Shown here: one piece after another, positions 17,493-26,406 of the stretch
How positions within the stretch are numbered: the first letter of the stretch is position 1
How the letters are laid out: each line of letters begins with the position of its first letter
Assembly: GCF_000403135.1 (NCBI RefSeq)
Contig: NZ_AQPN01000020.1
Coordinates: 17,065 to 81,064 of the forward strand
DNA: 64,000 nucleotides
Direction of reading: 5' to 3'
Origin: Arcticibacter svalbardensis MN12-7
GTDB taxonomy: Bacteria > Bacteroidota > Bacteroidia > Sphingobacteriales > Sphingobacteriaceae
Program-made: the position numbers and the translations under genes
The notes under the pieces: model-generated
Told to the model about the DNA's origin: nothing
The model's input: only the letters and a program-made list of their open reading frames with translations
Database searches by the model: none

Positions 17493-20400
17493 ATGCGAAC
17501 ATACAGTTTAACCCTATCATTATCTATGCTCCTTATTAAAAAAAAGTATACTTATTTACTTTCTATACGACTCCATCTTCCCCTAATTTCCGCCGGATTA
17601 CTACTCTCTCCTTATTTTTTAAGCGCGCAAATAGTGCAGCAGCAATCGGAAAAATTCAGTATCAACTTAAAAAACACCTCTCTTTTTACTGTTCTTGAAA
17701 CCCTCCAGAAACGTACTGATTACCGCTTTTTTTATGATAGAAAAGCAGCGAAAAAGTTTAGGATAGAGCAACTAAAATTAGCCAATATTACATTAAATGA
17801 GATATTGGACTATCTTAAAGATAATTACCCTATTGCTTTCCAGCTTCAGCAGCATGAGGTAACGGTACAAATAGAACACCCTGAAATTGCATCCATTAAA
17901 CAAGAACTACTGGGTAAAACTAAAGAAAAAGTGAAGGATCTTAATTCAGGAAACCGTTCTTCAACCTTAGATGAAGTATCCATTCATTCAACTGTTTTAA
18001 ATGGTTCAATTGAGGGATTCTATAAAAATCAGAAATTACGAACAGCCATGAGCAATGGAATATCCGCAGCCCAAACTCAGGGATCTCCATATCATGATGC
18101 GGCGCTTTTATTAAAGAGAATAAGTGGATTGCAGCTCCTTAATAACAAATTTGCAATCATCAGGGGCCTGGGTGATCGCTATAATAACTTTGAGTTAAAT
18201 GGGGCAACTTTGCCCAGCAGTGAGCCTAATCAAAGAAATTTTTCCTTTGACCTGATTCCAAGTTTTCTGATCGATTATATTATCGTCATCAAAACAGGGC
18301 AAGCTGATCAAACAAGCGAATTTACTGGGGGTCTGGTACAAATTATGACTAAGGATATACCAGGTGAGAATTTCACTAGCCTTGGCATAGAAACGGGTAT
18401 GAACAGCCGTACGACAGGTAAGTCCTTTATCAGTCTGGGTAGAAGCGCTAAGAATTATTTAGGTTTCGGAGACACCCGGGTTGAAAAACCGTATGGGATG
18501 AGCTTCAGTGAATACGATATACTCCAGCCTCAATTAGATAATCCCCAAAACATAAAGCAGCGACAACAAGCAGCCTCATTTCTTTCTACAATCCCCAATA
18601 ATTGGATGATGCACCGTTACATTGCTGAACCTATAAGAAACTACCAGCTCCAGTTTGGCAGGACTATTCCTTTGGGAACAAAGCGGATGGGCCTGATCGC
18701 TTCTGTCAACTACCGGAATGAGCAGGACGCAGATCAGCACGACCAGTATTATCCCACCATTCAGGATTACAAAGGAACAGATTATTCTTTCACCAGTACC
18801 TGGGGCTCTTCATTGAACCTGGCTTATGTAGCTAGCCAGAACAAAGTAAGTTTTAAAAACACCTATAAGAGGTCATTTAATGACCTCCTTTATGGCTTTA
18901 ATGGAAGAGATATACTGAATAATGCTGAAGTTAATAATTACACCAATACAGTTATCATTAGTCAATTGTATCAGTCCACTCTTTCGGGAGAACACACCTT
19001 TGGCCTGAATGGATTAGAATTCAAGTGGCAGGGCAGCCTTTCCCATCTCGATCGCGAGCAACCCTTTAAGATAATGGACCGAAGAAAGACAGGAAACCCT
19101 AATCAGCCGGAGGAATATTATGATTATTACTTTAATGACCGTCAGGCCAGTCTTGGTTCGCTATATTATTCTGATCTGAAAGAAAGGTTATATAGCTGGT
19201 CGGCCAGTCTGCAAGTCCCGTTGCGGCTTTTTAATATGCAACAGAAAATTAAGGCAGGTTACCTGGGTACCTACCGTAAGGCTGTATTTGATGCCAATCT
19301 TTATAGAATCAAAACCTTGCCACAAGCCTCAGGCAATTTGGTTAATTTTTCGGGATTTGCCTATAATGAGGTATATAATCAGACAAATTTTGCTAATAGT
19401 ATGCTTTACCTGTACCCCATTTCCGGCAGCGGAAAAGATGTGTCAGGTAATCTGTCCGGATTAGGATATAGCGGATTTCAACAGCTGAACACCTGGTATG
19501 GCATGATTGATTTACAGTTTCCAAATGGGTTTCGCTTAAACTCCGGGATGAGGTCAGAATTAAACAACCAGCAGGTCTCCAGCTACAATCCTGCCATGAA
19601 AACAGATGCCATGACCCGGCTTAATAAATGGGATTGGCTACCTTCCATGAACCTAGTATACGCCTTGAATAGTAAGGTGAATATTCGTGGTGCATGGTAT
19701 AAAACGGTTGCAAGGCCAGACCTAAGAGAACTATCTTACTTTGATTATTTTGATCCGCTGCTGATGAGAAGTATTTCAGGAAGTCATCTTAAAGGGACAG
19801 CCGTGTACAACTACGATCTCCGATATGAATACTATCCTGGTGCTGGTGAAATACTATCTGCCTCCTTATTCTATAAGAAATTCCAAAATCCAATTGAACT
19901 TCAGCTGCTGGCTTCGACAGGAAAACCTGCTTACCGGTATCTGAATCTTAAAGAGGCGGAAGATGTCGGCCTGGAAATAGAATTCAGAAAATCGGCGACC
20001 TTTGTTGCCTCAAATTATATTTTTTTTAAACAACTGTACTTTTCAGGTAGCCTCACCTGGCTAAAAGGCAGAGTCCAGTTAGACCAGTCAATGGATTCAA
20101 CAGGGACAAATCATAAAAGAGACCGGCCTTTATATGGCCAGTCGCCTTACATCATCAACTCAGGCCTGGAGTATACAGGAAAGAAATTCGGGCTCAATCT
20201 TTTTTATAATCGTTACGGGAAACGGATTATATACGCCGCTTCCAGTATGTCTGAGAATGAATACGAAAGTCCAAGAGATATGGCGGATCTTCAATTCAGT
20301 TGCAAATTATTTAAACAAAAACGAGCCGAATTGAAAGTAAATGTCATCAATCTACTTAATCAAACCCTGTTTACCTACAAAAACCAGTATGGCCCGGCCC

Positions 20401-20576
20401 AATCAGCTTATACAGAGAGATCACCCTCTATCCAGGATGCTCCGGGAGTGAGCTATCAGTTAACAGAGGGACAGGCGGATCCTAAAGGAAGTAACTATAA
20501 CAGTGCCTATGATGTGGTTACCGGGAGAAAAAGATCAGGCACTACCTGTAGTATTCATTTAAGTTACCGGCTTTAA
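17493..20576 (+). CDS. TonB-dependent receptor with STN signalling domain
   Basis: 1027 aa. A long N-terminal leader with signal sequence (ending near SPYFLSAQ) is followed by an STN domain (about residues 52-125: FSINLKNTSLFTVLETLQKR, ITLNEILDYLKDNY), which relays receptor occupancy to FecR. There is no carboxypeptidase-like domain. The plug (about 160-285) has IIRGLGDRYNNFELNGATLP and the barrel ends in SIHLSYRL. It is therefore a TonB receptor other than the SusC type and is not followed by a SusD. Its partner outer-membrane or secreted protein is probably the following beta-helix lipoprotein. Ligand unknown. Confidence 0.9.
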   Translation: MRTYSLTLSLSMLLIKKKYTYLLSIRLHLPLISAGLLLSPYFLSAQIVQQQSEKFSINLKNTSLFTVLETLQKRTDYRFFYDRKAAKKFRIEQLKLANITLNEILDYLKDNYPIAFQLQQHEVTVQIEHPEIASIKQELLGKTKEKVKDLNSGNRSSTLDEVSIHSTVLNGSIEGFYKNQKLRTAMSNGISAAQTQGSPYHDAALLLKRISGLQLLNNKFAIIRGLGDRYNNFELNGATLPSSEPNQRNFSFDLIPSFLIDYIIVIKTGQADQTSEFTGGLVQIMTKDIPGENFTSLGIETGMNSRTTGKSFISLGRSAKNYLGFGDTRVEKPYGMSFSEYDILQPQLDNPQNIKQRQQAASFLSTIPNNWMMHRYIAEPIRNYQLQFGRTIPLGTKRMGLIASVNYRNEQDADQHDQYYPTIQDYKGTDYSFTSTWGSSLNLAYVASQNKVSFKNTYKRSFNDLLYGFNGRDILNNAEVNNYTNTVIISQLYQSTLSGEHTFGLNGLEFKWQGSLSHLDREQPFKIMDRRKTGNPNQPEEYYDYYFNDRQASLGSLYYSDLKERLYSWSASLQVPLRLFNMQQKIKAGYLGTYRKAVFDANLYRIKTLPQASGNLVNFSGFAYNEVYNQTNFANSMLYLYPISGSGKDVSGNLSGLGYSGFQQLNTWYGMIDLQFPNGFRLNSGMRSELNNQQVSSYNPAMKTDAMTRLNKWDWLPSMNLVYALNSKVNIRGAWYKTVARPDLRELSYFDYFDPLLMRSISGSHLKGTAVYNYDLRYEYYPGAGEILSASLFYKKFQNPIELQLLASTGKPAYRYLNLKEAEDVGLEIEFRKSATFVASNYIFFKQLYFSGSLTWLKGRVQLDQSMDSTGTNHKRDRPLYGQSPYIINSGLEYTGKKFGLNLFYNRYGKRIIYAASSMSENEYESPRDMADLQFSCKLFKQKRAELKVNVINLLNQTLFTYKNQYGPAQSAYTERSPSIQDAPGVSYQLTEGQADPKGSNYNSAYDVVTGRKRSGTTCSIHLSYRL

Positions 20577-20629
20577 TAAAAACAGGCATCTACTTGCAGC
20601 AAAATTACAACACCTAACATAATTTACAC

Positions 20630-22081
20630 ATGAAAAAAAACATCCTTCTAACCTTTCTATCCATTTTAATATTTGCTTCAGCATGTAAAAAAGATCGCAC
20701 GAATGGCGCCAGCACCGGAAACTTTAACCGCTCAACTTCGGCCTCCCTGGAAGACAACCGCAATATTCCGGATATCACCCAAGTCCTGCCCAACATCATA
20801 AATACCTCTACCACATTGACCAATGACCGGGTGTGGATTTTAGATGGTCCTACCTTTGTTCTTGATAATGCCATCCTGACTATTGAACCGGGCACTTATA
20901 TTAAAGGAAAGAAAAAGGTATTGTTTAGTAGCAAACCATCTTTTCTGGTCATTACCCGGGGCGCTAAAATTATAGCTAGCGGAACGGAAAGCAGTCCGAT
21001 TGTCTTTACCAGCGATCAGGTAGCAGGACAGCGTGCAGCCTCCGATTGGGGTGGATTGGTGTTATTGGGAAATGGCCGAACGAACGTAACGATTACTTCG
21101 ATTGTTGAAGGGATGCAACTGAGGTACACGTTAGATCTTGGTTTACCCGAAAGTGTGCTTCGTTATGGGGGATACAACGAGGCCGACAATTCGGGTTCAC
21201 TGCAATACGTGCGTATTGAATTCGCTGGTGATGTCGTTGAGGATGGAGATGAACTCAATAGTCTTACCTTAGCCGGAGTAGGTTCAGGAACCATACTGGA
21301 TCATATTCAGGTTTCATATGGAGCAGATGATGCTTTTGCTATGTTTGGGGGAGCTGTAAATGGAAAATACCTGATATCATTCGGTAACAATGATGATGAT
21401 TTTGATTTCGATCAGGGTTATCAGGGATCGCTACAGTTTTGCCTGGCGGTAAAAGTTCCTTGTTTAGGTGAATCTATTAATTCAAATGGGATAGAAAGTG
21501 ACAATATTTCTGCGCCTAGTACCCCGGTTGATGCCAACCGGATTACGCTGCCTGTTCTGTCTAACTTTACCGTGCTGGGTGGGCAAAACACACAAACCAC
21601 TTTATATAGCAACAGTTTTGCCGGATGGTTCCGTGTCTATTCAGGTTACCGAATCAGTAATTCTATCCTGGCCGGACTAAATGTAGGCATTGACATTTCC
21701 GGAGCAACAACAACTAGTAGTTTCGTTGGAAACAGCTTAATACATGGTTTTACTGCCGCAACCTCGGGAAGCCCTTTTACTTCTGTTACGACAAGCACCG
21801 CTAGTAATGTGAATTCATTTATACGACTGGCCAATCCTTTTAATACAACTATTTGCAGTACAACGAAGCCAATCCCCGATTTTCGTTATCAAATCGTTCC
21901 TATCGCTTCACCCGCTGCAAGTGGTGCCGACTTTTCGGCCATCACTGTCACCCATCCAGGAGGATCCCTAGCTACTTTTGATACTACACCCGTATACAAG
22001 GGAGCTTTTGGGAGCACAGCAACAGCCAGATGGGATGATAATTGGGCGACCTATACACCGCAGCAAAATCCATACTTATGA
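20630..22081 (+). CDS. Lipoprotein with parallel beta-helix-like repeats, TonB-receptor partner
   Basis: 483 aa. The signal MKKNILLTFLSILIFASACK has a lipobox with Cys near residue 19. The body reads as a right-handed beta-helix: ILTIEPGTYIKGKKK, FLVITRGAKIIASGTESSPI, WGGLVLLGNG, LQYVRIEFAGD, an acidic NNDDDFDFDQGYQGS loop that could bind metal, and short beta strands to the end. This family commonly follows TonB receptors in Bacteroidota, but I know of no established function. It ends ATGA-overlapped with the next gene, so translation is likely coupled. Confidence 0.75.
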   Translation: MKKNILLTFLSILIFASACKKDRTNGASTGNFNRSTSASLEDNRNIPDITQVLPNIINTSTTLTNDRVWILDGPTFVLDNAILTIEPGTYIKGKKKVLFSSKPSFLVITRGAKIIASGTESSPIVFTSDQVAGQRAASDWGGLVLLGNGRTNVTITSIVEGMQLRYTLDLGLPESVLRYGGYNEADNSGSLQYVRIEFAGDVVEDGDELNSLTLAGVGSGTILDHIQVSYGADDAFAMFGGAVNGKYLISFGNNDDDFDFDQGYQGSLQFCLAVKVPCLGESINSNGIESDNISAPSTPVDANRITLPVLSNFTVLGGQNTQTTLYSNSFAGWFRVYSGYRISNSILAGLNVGIDISGATTTSSFVGNSLIHGFTAATSGSPFTSVTTSTASNVNSFIRLANPFNTTICSTTKPIPDFRYQIVPIASPAASGADFSAITVTHPGGSLATFDTTPVYKGAFGSTATARWDDNWATYTPQQNPYL

Positions 22082-22614
22082 GCTCAACTGATACCTGGGT
22101 ATATGCATTCCGGTCTAGCCATAATAAGAGCAGAAACATACCGGCCTGTTATTTTTTATTTTTTATTTTTTCGGCCCTGTTATTTTCCTGTCAAAAGGAA
22201 GGCAGGGAAATATTAAGTCCTTCTTTTGGGCAATTATCCATACAAATTACGCTTCCTGGACCTACCCAATCGCTTTTGATCGAAGTGGACGGTGTAGTGC
22301 AGGATACGATAAAAGGACAAACTTTGAATCTTTTCCTTGAGACGGGAAAAAGGATACTTTCTATTACCGATCAGCATCATGTTTCCTTACTGGATACAGC
22401 TATTAATATAAAGGTTCTAAATCCTGTTAATCTTGTCGGTTTATATACAGGTTATGCAGTACTCTTTGATGATCTAAACCCTGAATTAAAACCTGATCGG
22501 GATAGTCTTTTAATACGTTTTGTTACAACTGATCAGCAATTACCCGATATGATAGATATCAACCTGTCCTTGTCGGACTTCGCTGGTACGTATATAGCAT
22601 TAAAAAAGAAATGA
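22078..22614 (+). CDS. Lipoprotein-like protein, first frame of a possible frameshifted gene
   Basis: 178 aa from the ATG at 22078, which overlaps the previous stop as ATGA. A signal-like hydrophobic run ending in FSALLFSCQKEG gives a lipobox. The mature part carries beta-rich repeats (FGQLSIQITLPGPTQSLLIE, VDGVVQDTIKGQTLNLFLET). The frame ends AYIALKKK-like after A AAA AAG and a TGA. The next frame (-1) continues with coherent protein sequence, so this may be the N-terminal part of a 280-residue protein made by frameshifting, a sequencing indel, or two coupled genes. Confidence 0.6.
   Translation: MSSTDTWVYAFRSSHNKSRNIPACYFLFFIFSALLFSCQKEGREILSPSFGQLSIQITLPGPTQSLLIEVDGVVQDTIKGQTLNLFLETGKRILSITDQHHVSLLDTAINIKVLNPVNLVGLYTGYAVLFDDLNPELKPDRDSLLIRFVTTDQQLPDMIDINLSLSDFAGTYIALKKK
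22602..22608 (+). promoter_or_regulatory. A AAA AAG slippery heptamer, candidate -1 frameshift site
   Basis: In the upstream frame the codons are TTA AAA AAG AAA TGA, so the heptamer A AAA AAG has exactly the register used by dnaX and many insertion sequences. A -1 slip gives GAA ATG AAA GGC next, entering the 100-codon frame that starts at 22611. Distance from the slip to the TGA is one codon. No obvious downstream stem-loop or upstream Shine-Dalgarno stimulator was found by eye. Confidence 0.45.
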
Positions 22615-22913
22615 AAGGCGTTCGTAAAGACCGGTTAAGCAATTATATTCAGTTGCCTGATCCCACTACTATTAGTCCTGATTACAGTTCTTTTTATTAT
22701 GTAATTGAAGCATATGATGCAACTCCCGGACATGAATATAAAAAGGTGATGAGTATCGAAAATTCCTCTGTCAGTTTCATTGATTATTCAGGGGATTTCA
22801 GCTATTCCTGGGTACCGGGTAATATTATATCTTTTGGTATTGGTCCGCCGCCAACCGATAGCAGCACAACCATCAGGAATCCTCAGTTGTTATTCCAAAG
22901 AAAGGTTCAATAA
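22611..22913 (+). CDS. Second part of lipoprotein-type gene (in -1 frame)
   Basis: 100 codons from an ATG overlapping the previous TGA (ATGA). The sequence KGVRKDRLSNYIQLPDPTTI reads like the middle of a domain rather than a protein start, and there is no signal peptide, so it is probably the C-terminal half of the preceding protein joined by frameshift. The tail has aromatic beta-strand residues (YYVIEAYDATPGHEYK, FSYSWVPGN). It lies 19 bp from the convergent sigma gene. If expressed alone by coupling, it would stay in the cytoplasm, which would be odd for this operon. Confidence 0.5.
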   Translation: MKGVRKDRLSNYIQLPDPTTISPDYSSFYYVIEAYDATPGHEYKKVMSIENSSVSFIDYSGDFSYSWVPGNIISFGIGPPPTDSSTTIRNPQLLFQRKVQ

Positions 22914-22931
22914 CAAACAAAATAATTATTA

Positions 22932-23495
22932 TCAAATAATTGTAAAGTGGCTTAGCAAAATAAACAGCCATCTGGTAGATCCATAATTGGATTTCAGTTG
23001 TTTTTTAATTGTCTTATTGGCGTCGTTCAGATGATTATCTACCGTTTTAATGGAAATATTCAAAATCTTAGCAATAGTTTTATAACTTAATCCTTCTTCC
23101 TTAAACATCTGGTAAACCAGCTTGCGCTTTGCTGGCAATTTGTCAATGATTTCTTTCAAGACAGACTGAAATTCCTTTTTATCGAATTCAGCTGACAGGT
23201 CTGTATCGTCCTCTTTCATCATTAACGTCTGCCCTGCCAGATCCTGTTTCATTTTACGGTTAATTTCTTTACGGGCATGATTGCGGGCATGAAAATAAAG
23301 AAATGGAAAATGATCCTGTCTCCCATCCAGCTCATCCATTCTGTACCATAGTTTGAGATAGGCTTCCTGAAGAATATCCCGTGTCAATTCTTCACTCTTC
23401 AACGACTGAAGAAATATCCGGTATAATTTGTCAAAGGTTACCTCATATATCCTTCTAAACCTTTGCGCTCTATTTTCATTTTCAGCTGTATCCAT
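22932..23495 (-). CDS. ECF-type RNA polymerase sigma factor
   Basis: 187 aa. Region 2 (about residues 15-80) has YEVTFDKLYRIFLQSLK and EAYLKLWYRMDELD, region 4 (about 115-170) has ILDKLPAKR-type sequence and GLSYKTIAKILNISIKTVDN with HLNDANKTIKKQL. This is the Bacteroidota FecI-like ECF group that works with FecR anti-sigma factors. It faces the TonB/lipoprotein operon tail to tail (19 bp). Since the FecR at 16466 has no adjacent sigma, this one probably pairs with it, with the other ECF gene pairing with FecR at 25074. Partner choice is inference. Confidence 0.88.
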   Translation of the reverse strand: MDTAENENRAQRFRRIYEVTFDKLYRIFLQSLKSEELTRDILQEAYLKLWYRMDELDGRQDHFPFLYFHARNHARKEINRKMKQDLAGQTLMMKEDDTDLSAEFDKKEFQSVLKEIIDKLPAKRKLVYQMFKEEGLSYKTIAKILNISIKTVDNHLNDANKTIKKQLKSNYGSTRWLFILLSHFTII

Positions 23496-24273
23496 GACAT
23501 TAATAATACACCAATATAAAAAATCTATCCTGTTTTACCCCAAAAAAACTGTCTTTTTGATCTAAATTACAAATAGTTAACATGAAATGAACACCAATTT
23601 TGTCTCATTCCAATATAATTCTCCAGTTAGTCATATGTTTGCTTTCATTGGGGTCAAATTTTAGCTGAATAATAATACCTGATATCAAAAGCATAGAGAA
23701 TTTGTCAAAATACATACATTTTAAAATCAATAGTCGTAAATTTTGGAAGACAATTTATTGTTACCAAAAAGTTTTCACTAAAAATAAATTGACTTGCTTC
23801 AGAAAAGCAGCACCTGATTCAGCAACCGGGTTGATGTTTATGTGAAATTTCTTCCCCATTTTCTAAAATATTATTAACCAATTACAGAAATATACAATTT
23901 CATGAAACCAGCAGTTAGAGCAGAAAAGTAATCATAACTCCGCCGCTATAACCAGGTCATTCTGAAATACCGGTATATACAATTCGCAGGTAAATTCTCG
24001 ATTCCCCAAGGAAGAGACTTACAGGAACGACAAGAAAAAATTTATTAATTTGAAAAAAACACGATCTTCAAAGCTGAAGAAGTCAGCCACTCCTGGTAAG
24101 CCCTGAGTAAACAATTTTAAACCTTTTTCTTTAGTTGGAGGGAGATACCTGCATACTTAAATATAATATTTATCTAAGTTCAGACAATTCCTTAACACAA
24201 TTGCTTTATTTTGCCCATATAATTTTGATAAACCCATAAAACCAGCAGACTTATTCCTAGATTTGTTATTAAC
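23496..24273. other. Intergenic region between divergent ECF sigma genes
   Basis: 778 bp, AT-rich, with no credible open frame on either strand. It must hold both sigma promoters. A candidate plus-strand promoter is at 24201-24227. Nothing else recognised. Confidence 0.6.
24201..24227 (+). promoter_or_regulatory. Candidate Bacteroidota-type promoter of the ECF sigma gene
   Basis: TAATTTTG at 24220-24227 fits the -7 consensus TAnnTTTG of Bacteroidota, with TTG at 24201-24203 upstream. Spacing of 16 nt is shorter than the usual 19-21. Transcription would start near 24234, leaving a leader of about 40 nt before the ATG at 24274. Confidence 0.35.
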
Positions 24274-24858
24274 ATGGAAGTGAACTTGGACGACATGGAA
24301 GAAAAGAGATTAGTTTTGCTAAAAAGTGGCAACATATCAGCTTTTAGTGAAATTTATAAGACATATGTTGATCAATTGTATTTTTTTATTTTAAAAACTG
24401 CCAAATCGCCAAACTTAACTGATGATGTAGTTCAAGATACCTTTGTCAAAATTTGGGAATATCGTTCTTTGATTGATCCGACTAAACCCTTCAAACCGTT
24501 TTTATATACGGTTGCCCGAAGACATTTATTAAATGTTTTAAAACGAGCAAGCCATGAGTCTGTAATTGTTGAAGAAATAAAAAGACATACCATTTTTTCT
24601 GAAAACGTAACAGATCTTCAGACTGAATATTCTGAATGCAGAGGTTTACTCGATGAAGCTATTAATCAACTCGCGCCCCGGTCTAGGGAGGTCTTTGTCC
24701 GCTGTAAAATTGATGGGTTTTCTTATAAGGAGGTAGCTGAGGAATTAGGGATTAGCGAAGGAACTGTAAATAGTCAAATCGTTAAGGCCACGAAATCGAT
24801 CAAAAGATTTTTTTCCTTACGTGAATTGCTCATCATTATTCTTTTAAACTCTTTATAA
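24274..24858 (+). CDS. ECF-type RNA polymerase sigma factor
   Basis: 194 aa. Region 2 (about residues 20-90): FSEIYKTYVDQLYFFILKTA, VVQDTFVKIWEYRSL. Region 4 (about 125-180): LAPRSREVFVRCKIDGFSYK, VAEELGISEGTVNSQIVKAT. A hydrophobic tail (LLIIILLNSL) ends the protein. It lies 215 bp before a FecR gene and the SusC/SusD operon, the normal sigma-FecR-SusC order, so it should drive that operon when the receptor is occupied. An internal Met at residue 8 is an alternative start. Confidence 0.9.
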   Translation: MEVNLDDMEEKRLVLLKSGNISAFSEIYKTYVDQLYFFILKTAKSPNLTDDVVQDTFVKIWEYRSLIDPTKPFKPFLYTVARRHLLNVLKRASHESVIVEEIKRHTIFSENVTDLQTEYSECRGLLDEAINQLAPRSREVFVRCKIDGFSYKEVAEELGISEGTVNSQIVKATKSIKRFFSLRELLIIILLNSL

Positions 24859-25073
24859 GCCTTCTTCTTTATTTAAAGTTCCATTATTAATAGATAATTC
24901 TTTAAAAGGTCCTATTTTTTCAAATATAATCTCCGTTTCAGATAGGAATTCCCGCTTTATTCTCGATTTATCATTTTTAAAATCCAATTATTGACAATAA
25001 ATACACTTTATTTTAACATTGAGTATATGACATCTCTTTGTTAATTGTATTAGGTTGAAAAACAGATACAATT

Positions 25074-26246
25074 GTGAATAAGGAAATCATCAGCCTTTTT
25101 GAGAGGTTCATTAACGATAGTTGCAGTTCCGAAGAATTGATTCAGGTATTTAATTATTTGGAAAAGGGTGAATTTTTGAAAGAATGGGATACCGCCATTG
25201 AGGAAGATGCGAATAAATTTATAGTCACAGAAAATATTAAGGCGATAGATTCCCATAATAAAGACAGACTTGAAACCCGTATTTTCAATAAAATCCGTAA
25301 AGGCAGAATGCTTAACTGGGTTAAGTATTCTGCAGCAGCCCTCATTCTGTTTACACTTGGGGCTTCTTTACTAATTTATAATAAAGAAAGCTCTTCTGTA
25401 AAGATCAAAAAGGAAGTGGCCATAGTGGTAACTCCAGGAGGCAATGTAGCAACTCTAACATTGGCAGACGGATCCACCATTAAGCTTAATGAGGAACGAA
25501 GCGGAAAGCTTGGCGTTCAGGGAAATGCTGCCATTGTAAAAAAGGGAAGTGGCGAACTGGTTTATCAAACTATTGATAAACTCAACTCTACCCCGACTTA
25601 TAATACATTATCAACTCCACGCGGAGGGCAATATAAAATCACACTTCCGGATGGCAGCAGGGCCTGGTTAAATGCCGCTTCGTCAATCGAATACCCAACC
25701 GCTTTTAATACGAATGAGAGAAGAGTTAAAATAAATGGTGAAGTATATTTTGAAGTAATGCCAAATAAGTCAAAGCCTTTTATTGTGTCAACGGAAGGTC
25801 AGGACATCCAAGTTCTGGGCACCCATTTTAATGTGAATGCCTACAAAGATGAAGAAGTAATCAGAACAACCTTAATAGAAGGTAGCGTAAAGATTACCCT
25901 GCCATCTAATCGCTTTTCCATACTTATTCCAGGACAACAAAGCGTTGTCGTACCAGGAACAGATCATATCACTTTAAACAAGGCAGATACAGAAGCAGCC
26001 TCAGGCTGGAAGGACGGGAATATTTATTTTAACAACACCGACCTGAAAGGCGTACTGAGGCAATTGGCTCGTTGGTATGATGTGGATATTGATCCATCCG
26101 GAATTCCTGAAAGAAAATTAAACGGAATAATCTCACGTGATGTAAATCTTTCGGTCGTGCTGCATGCCATAGAAAAAACAAGTGATCTCCGATTAAAAAT
26201 TGAAAAAAAACCCAATGGAGCAGGAAGGAGAGTATCTATCGAATAG
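25074..26246 (+). CDS. FecR-family anti-sigma factor (GTG start)
   Basis: 390 aa, starting with GTG at 25074 (NKEIISLFERFINDSCSSEE follows). One membrane segment (about 82-100, YSAAALILFTLGASLLIY) separates the sigma-binding domain from the periplasm. The FecR domain shows LPDGSRAWLNAASSIEYPTA, GEVYFEVMPNKSKPFIVSTE and LGTHFNVNAYKDEEV, followed by a DUF4974 tail (LKGVLRQLARWYDVDID). It belongs between the ECF sigma gene at 24274 and the STN-containing SusC at 26407, a complete trans-envelope signalling set. Confidence 0.9.
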   Translation: MNKEIISLFERFINDSCSSEELIQVFNYLEKGEFLKEWDTAIEEDANKFIVTENIKAIDSHNKDRLETRIFNKIRKGRMLNWVKYSAAALILFTLGASLLIYNKESSSVKIKKEVAIVVTPGGNVATLTLADGSTIKLNEERSGKLGVQGNAAIVKKGSGELVYQTIDKLNSTPTYNTLSTPRGGQYKITLPDGSRAWLNAASSIEYPTAFNTNERRVKINGEVYFEVMPNKSKPFIVSTEGQDIQVLGTHFNVNAYKDEEVIRTTLIEGSVKITLPSNRFSILIPGQQSVVVPGTDHITLNKADTEAASGWKDGNIYFNNTDLKGVLRQLARWYDVDIDPSGIPERKLNGIISRDVNLSVVLHAIEKTSDLRLKIEKKPNGAGRRVSIE

Positions 26247-26291
26247 GATATTACACTGATAGAAAATTAAGAAAATTACAAGTCAACAAAA

Positions 26292-26316
26292 ACCCCGATA
26301 GTGCAAATATCGGGGT
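26292..26316. terminator. 9-bp GC-rich stem-loop between fecR and susC
   Basis: ACCCCGATA (26292-26300) pairs with TATCGGGGT (26308-26316) around a 7-nt loop. On the plus strand no T-tract follows, so it may attenuate or protect the mRNA. On the minus strand it is followed by TTTTTGTT, a good intrinsic terminator for antisense transcription. Confidence 0.55.
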
Positions 26317-26406
26317 ACAGGCCAGAAAAGCTGAACACTTTCTGAACCTTGATAAGGATGTAATTTAAACAAATAGAATTTAACAATCCCTTTATTTTTC
26401 AAATGT

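Noticed and set aside
20630..22081. Type IX secretion C-terminal domain in the beta-helix lipoprotein
   Set aside because: No T9SS-type C-terminal motif is visible, and the protein is a lipoprotein.
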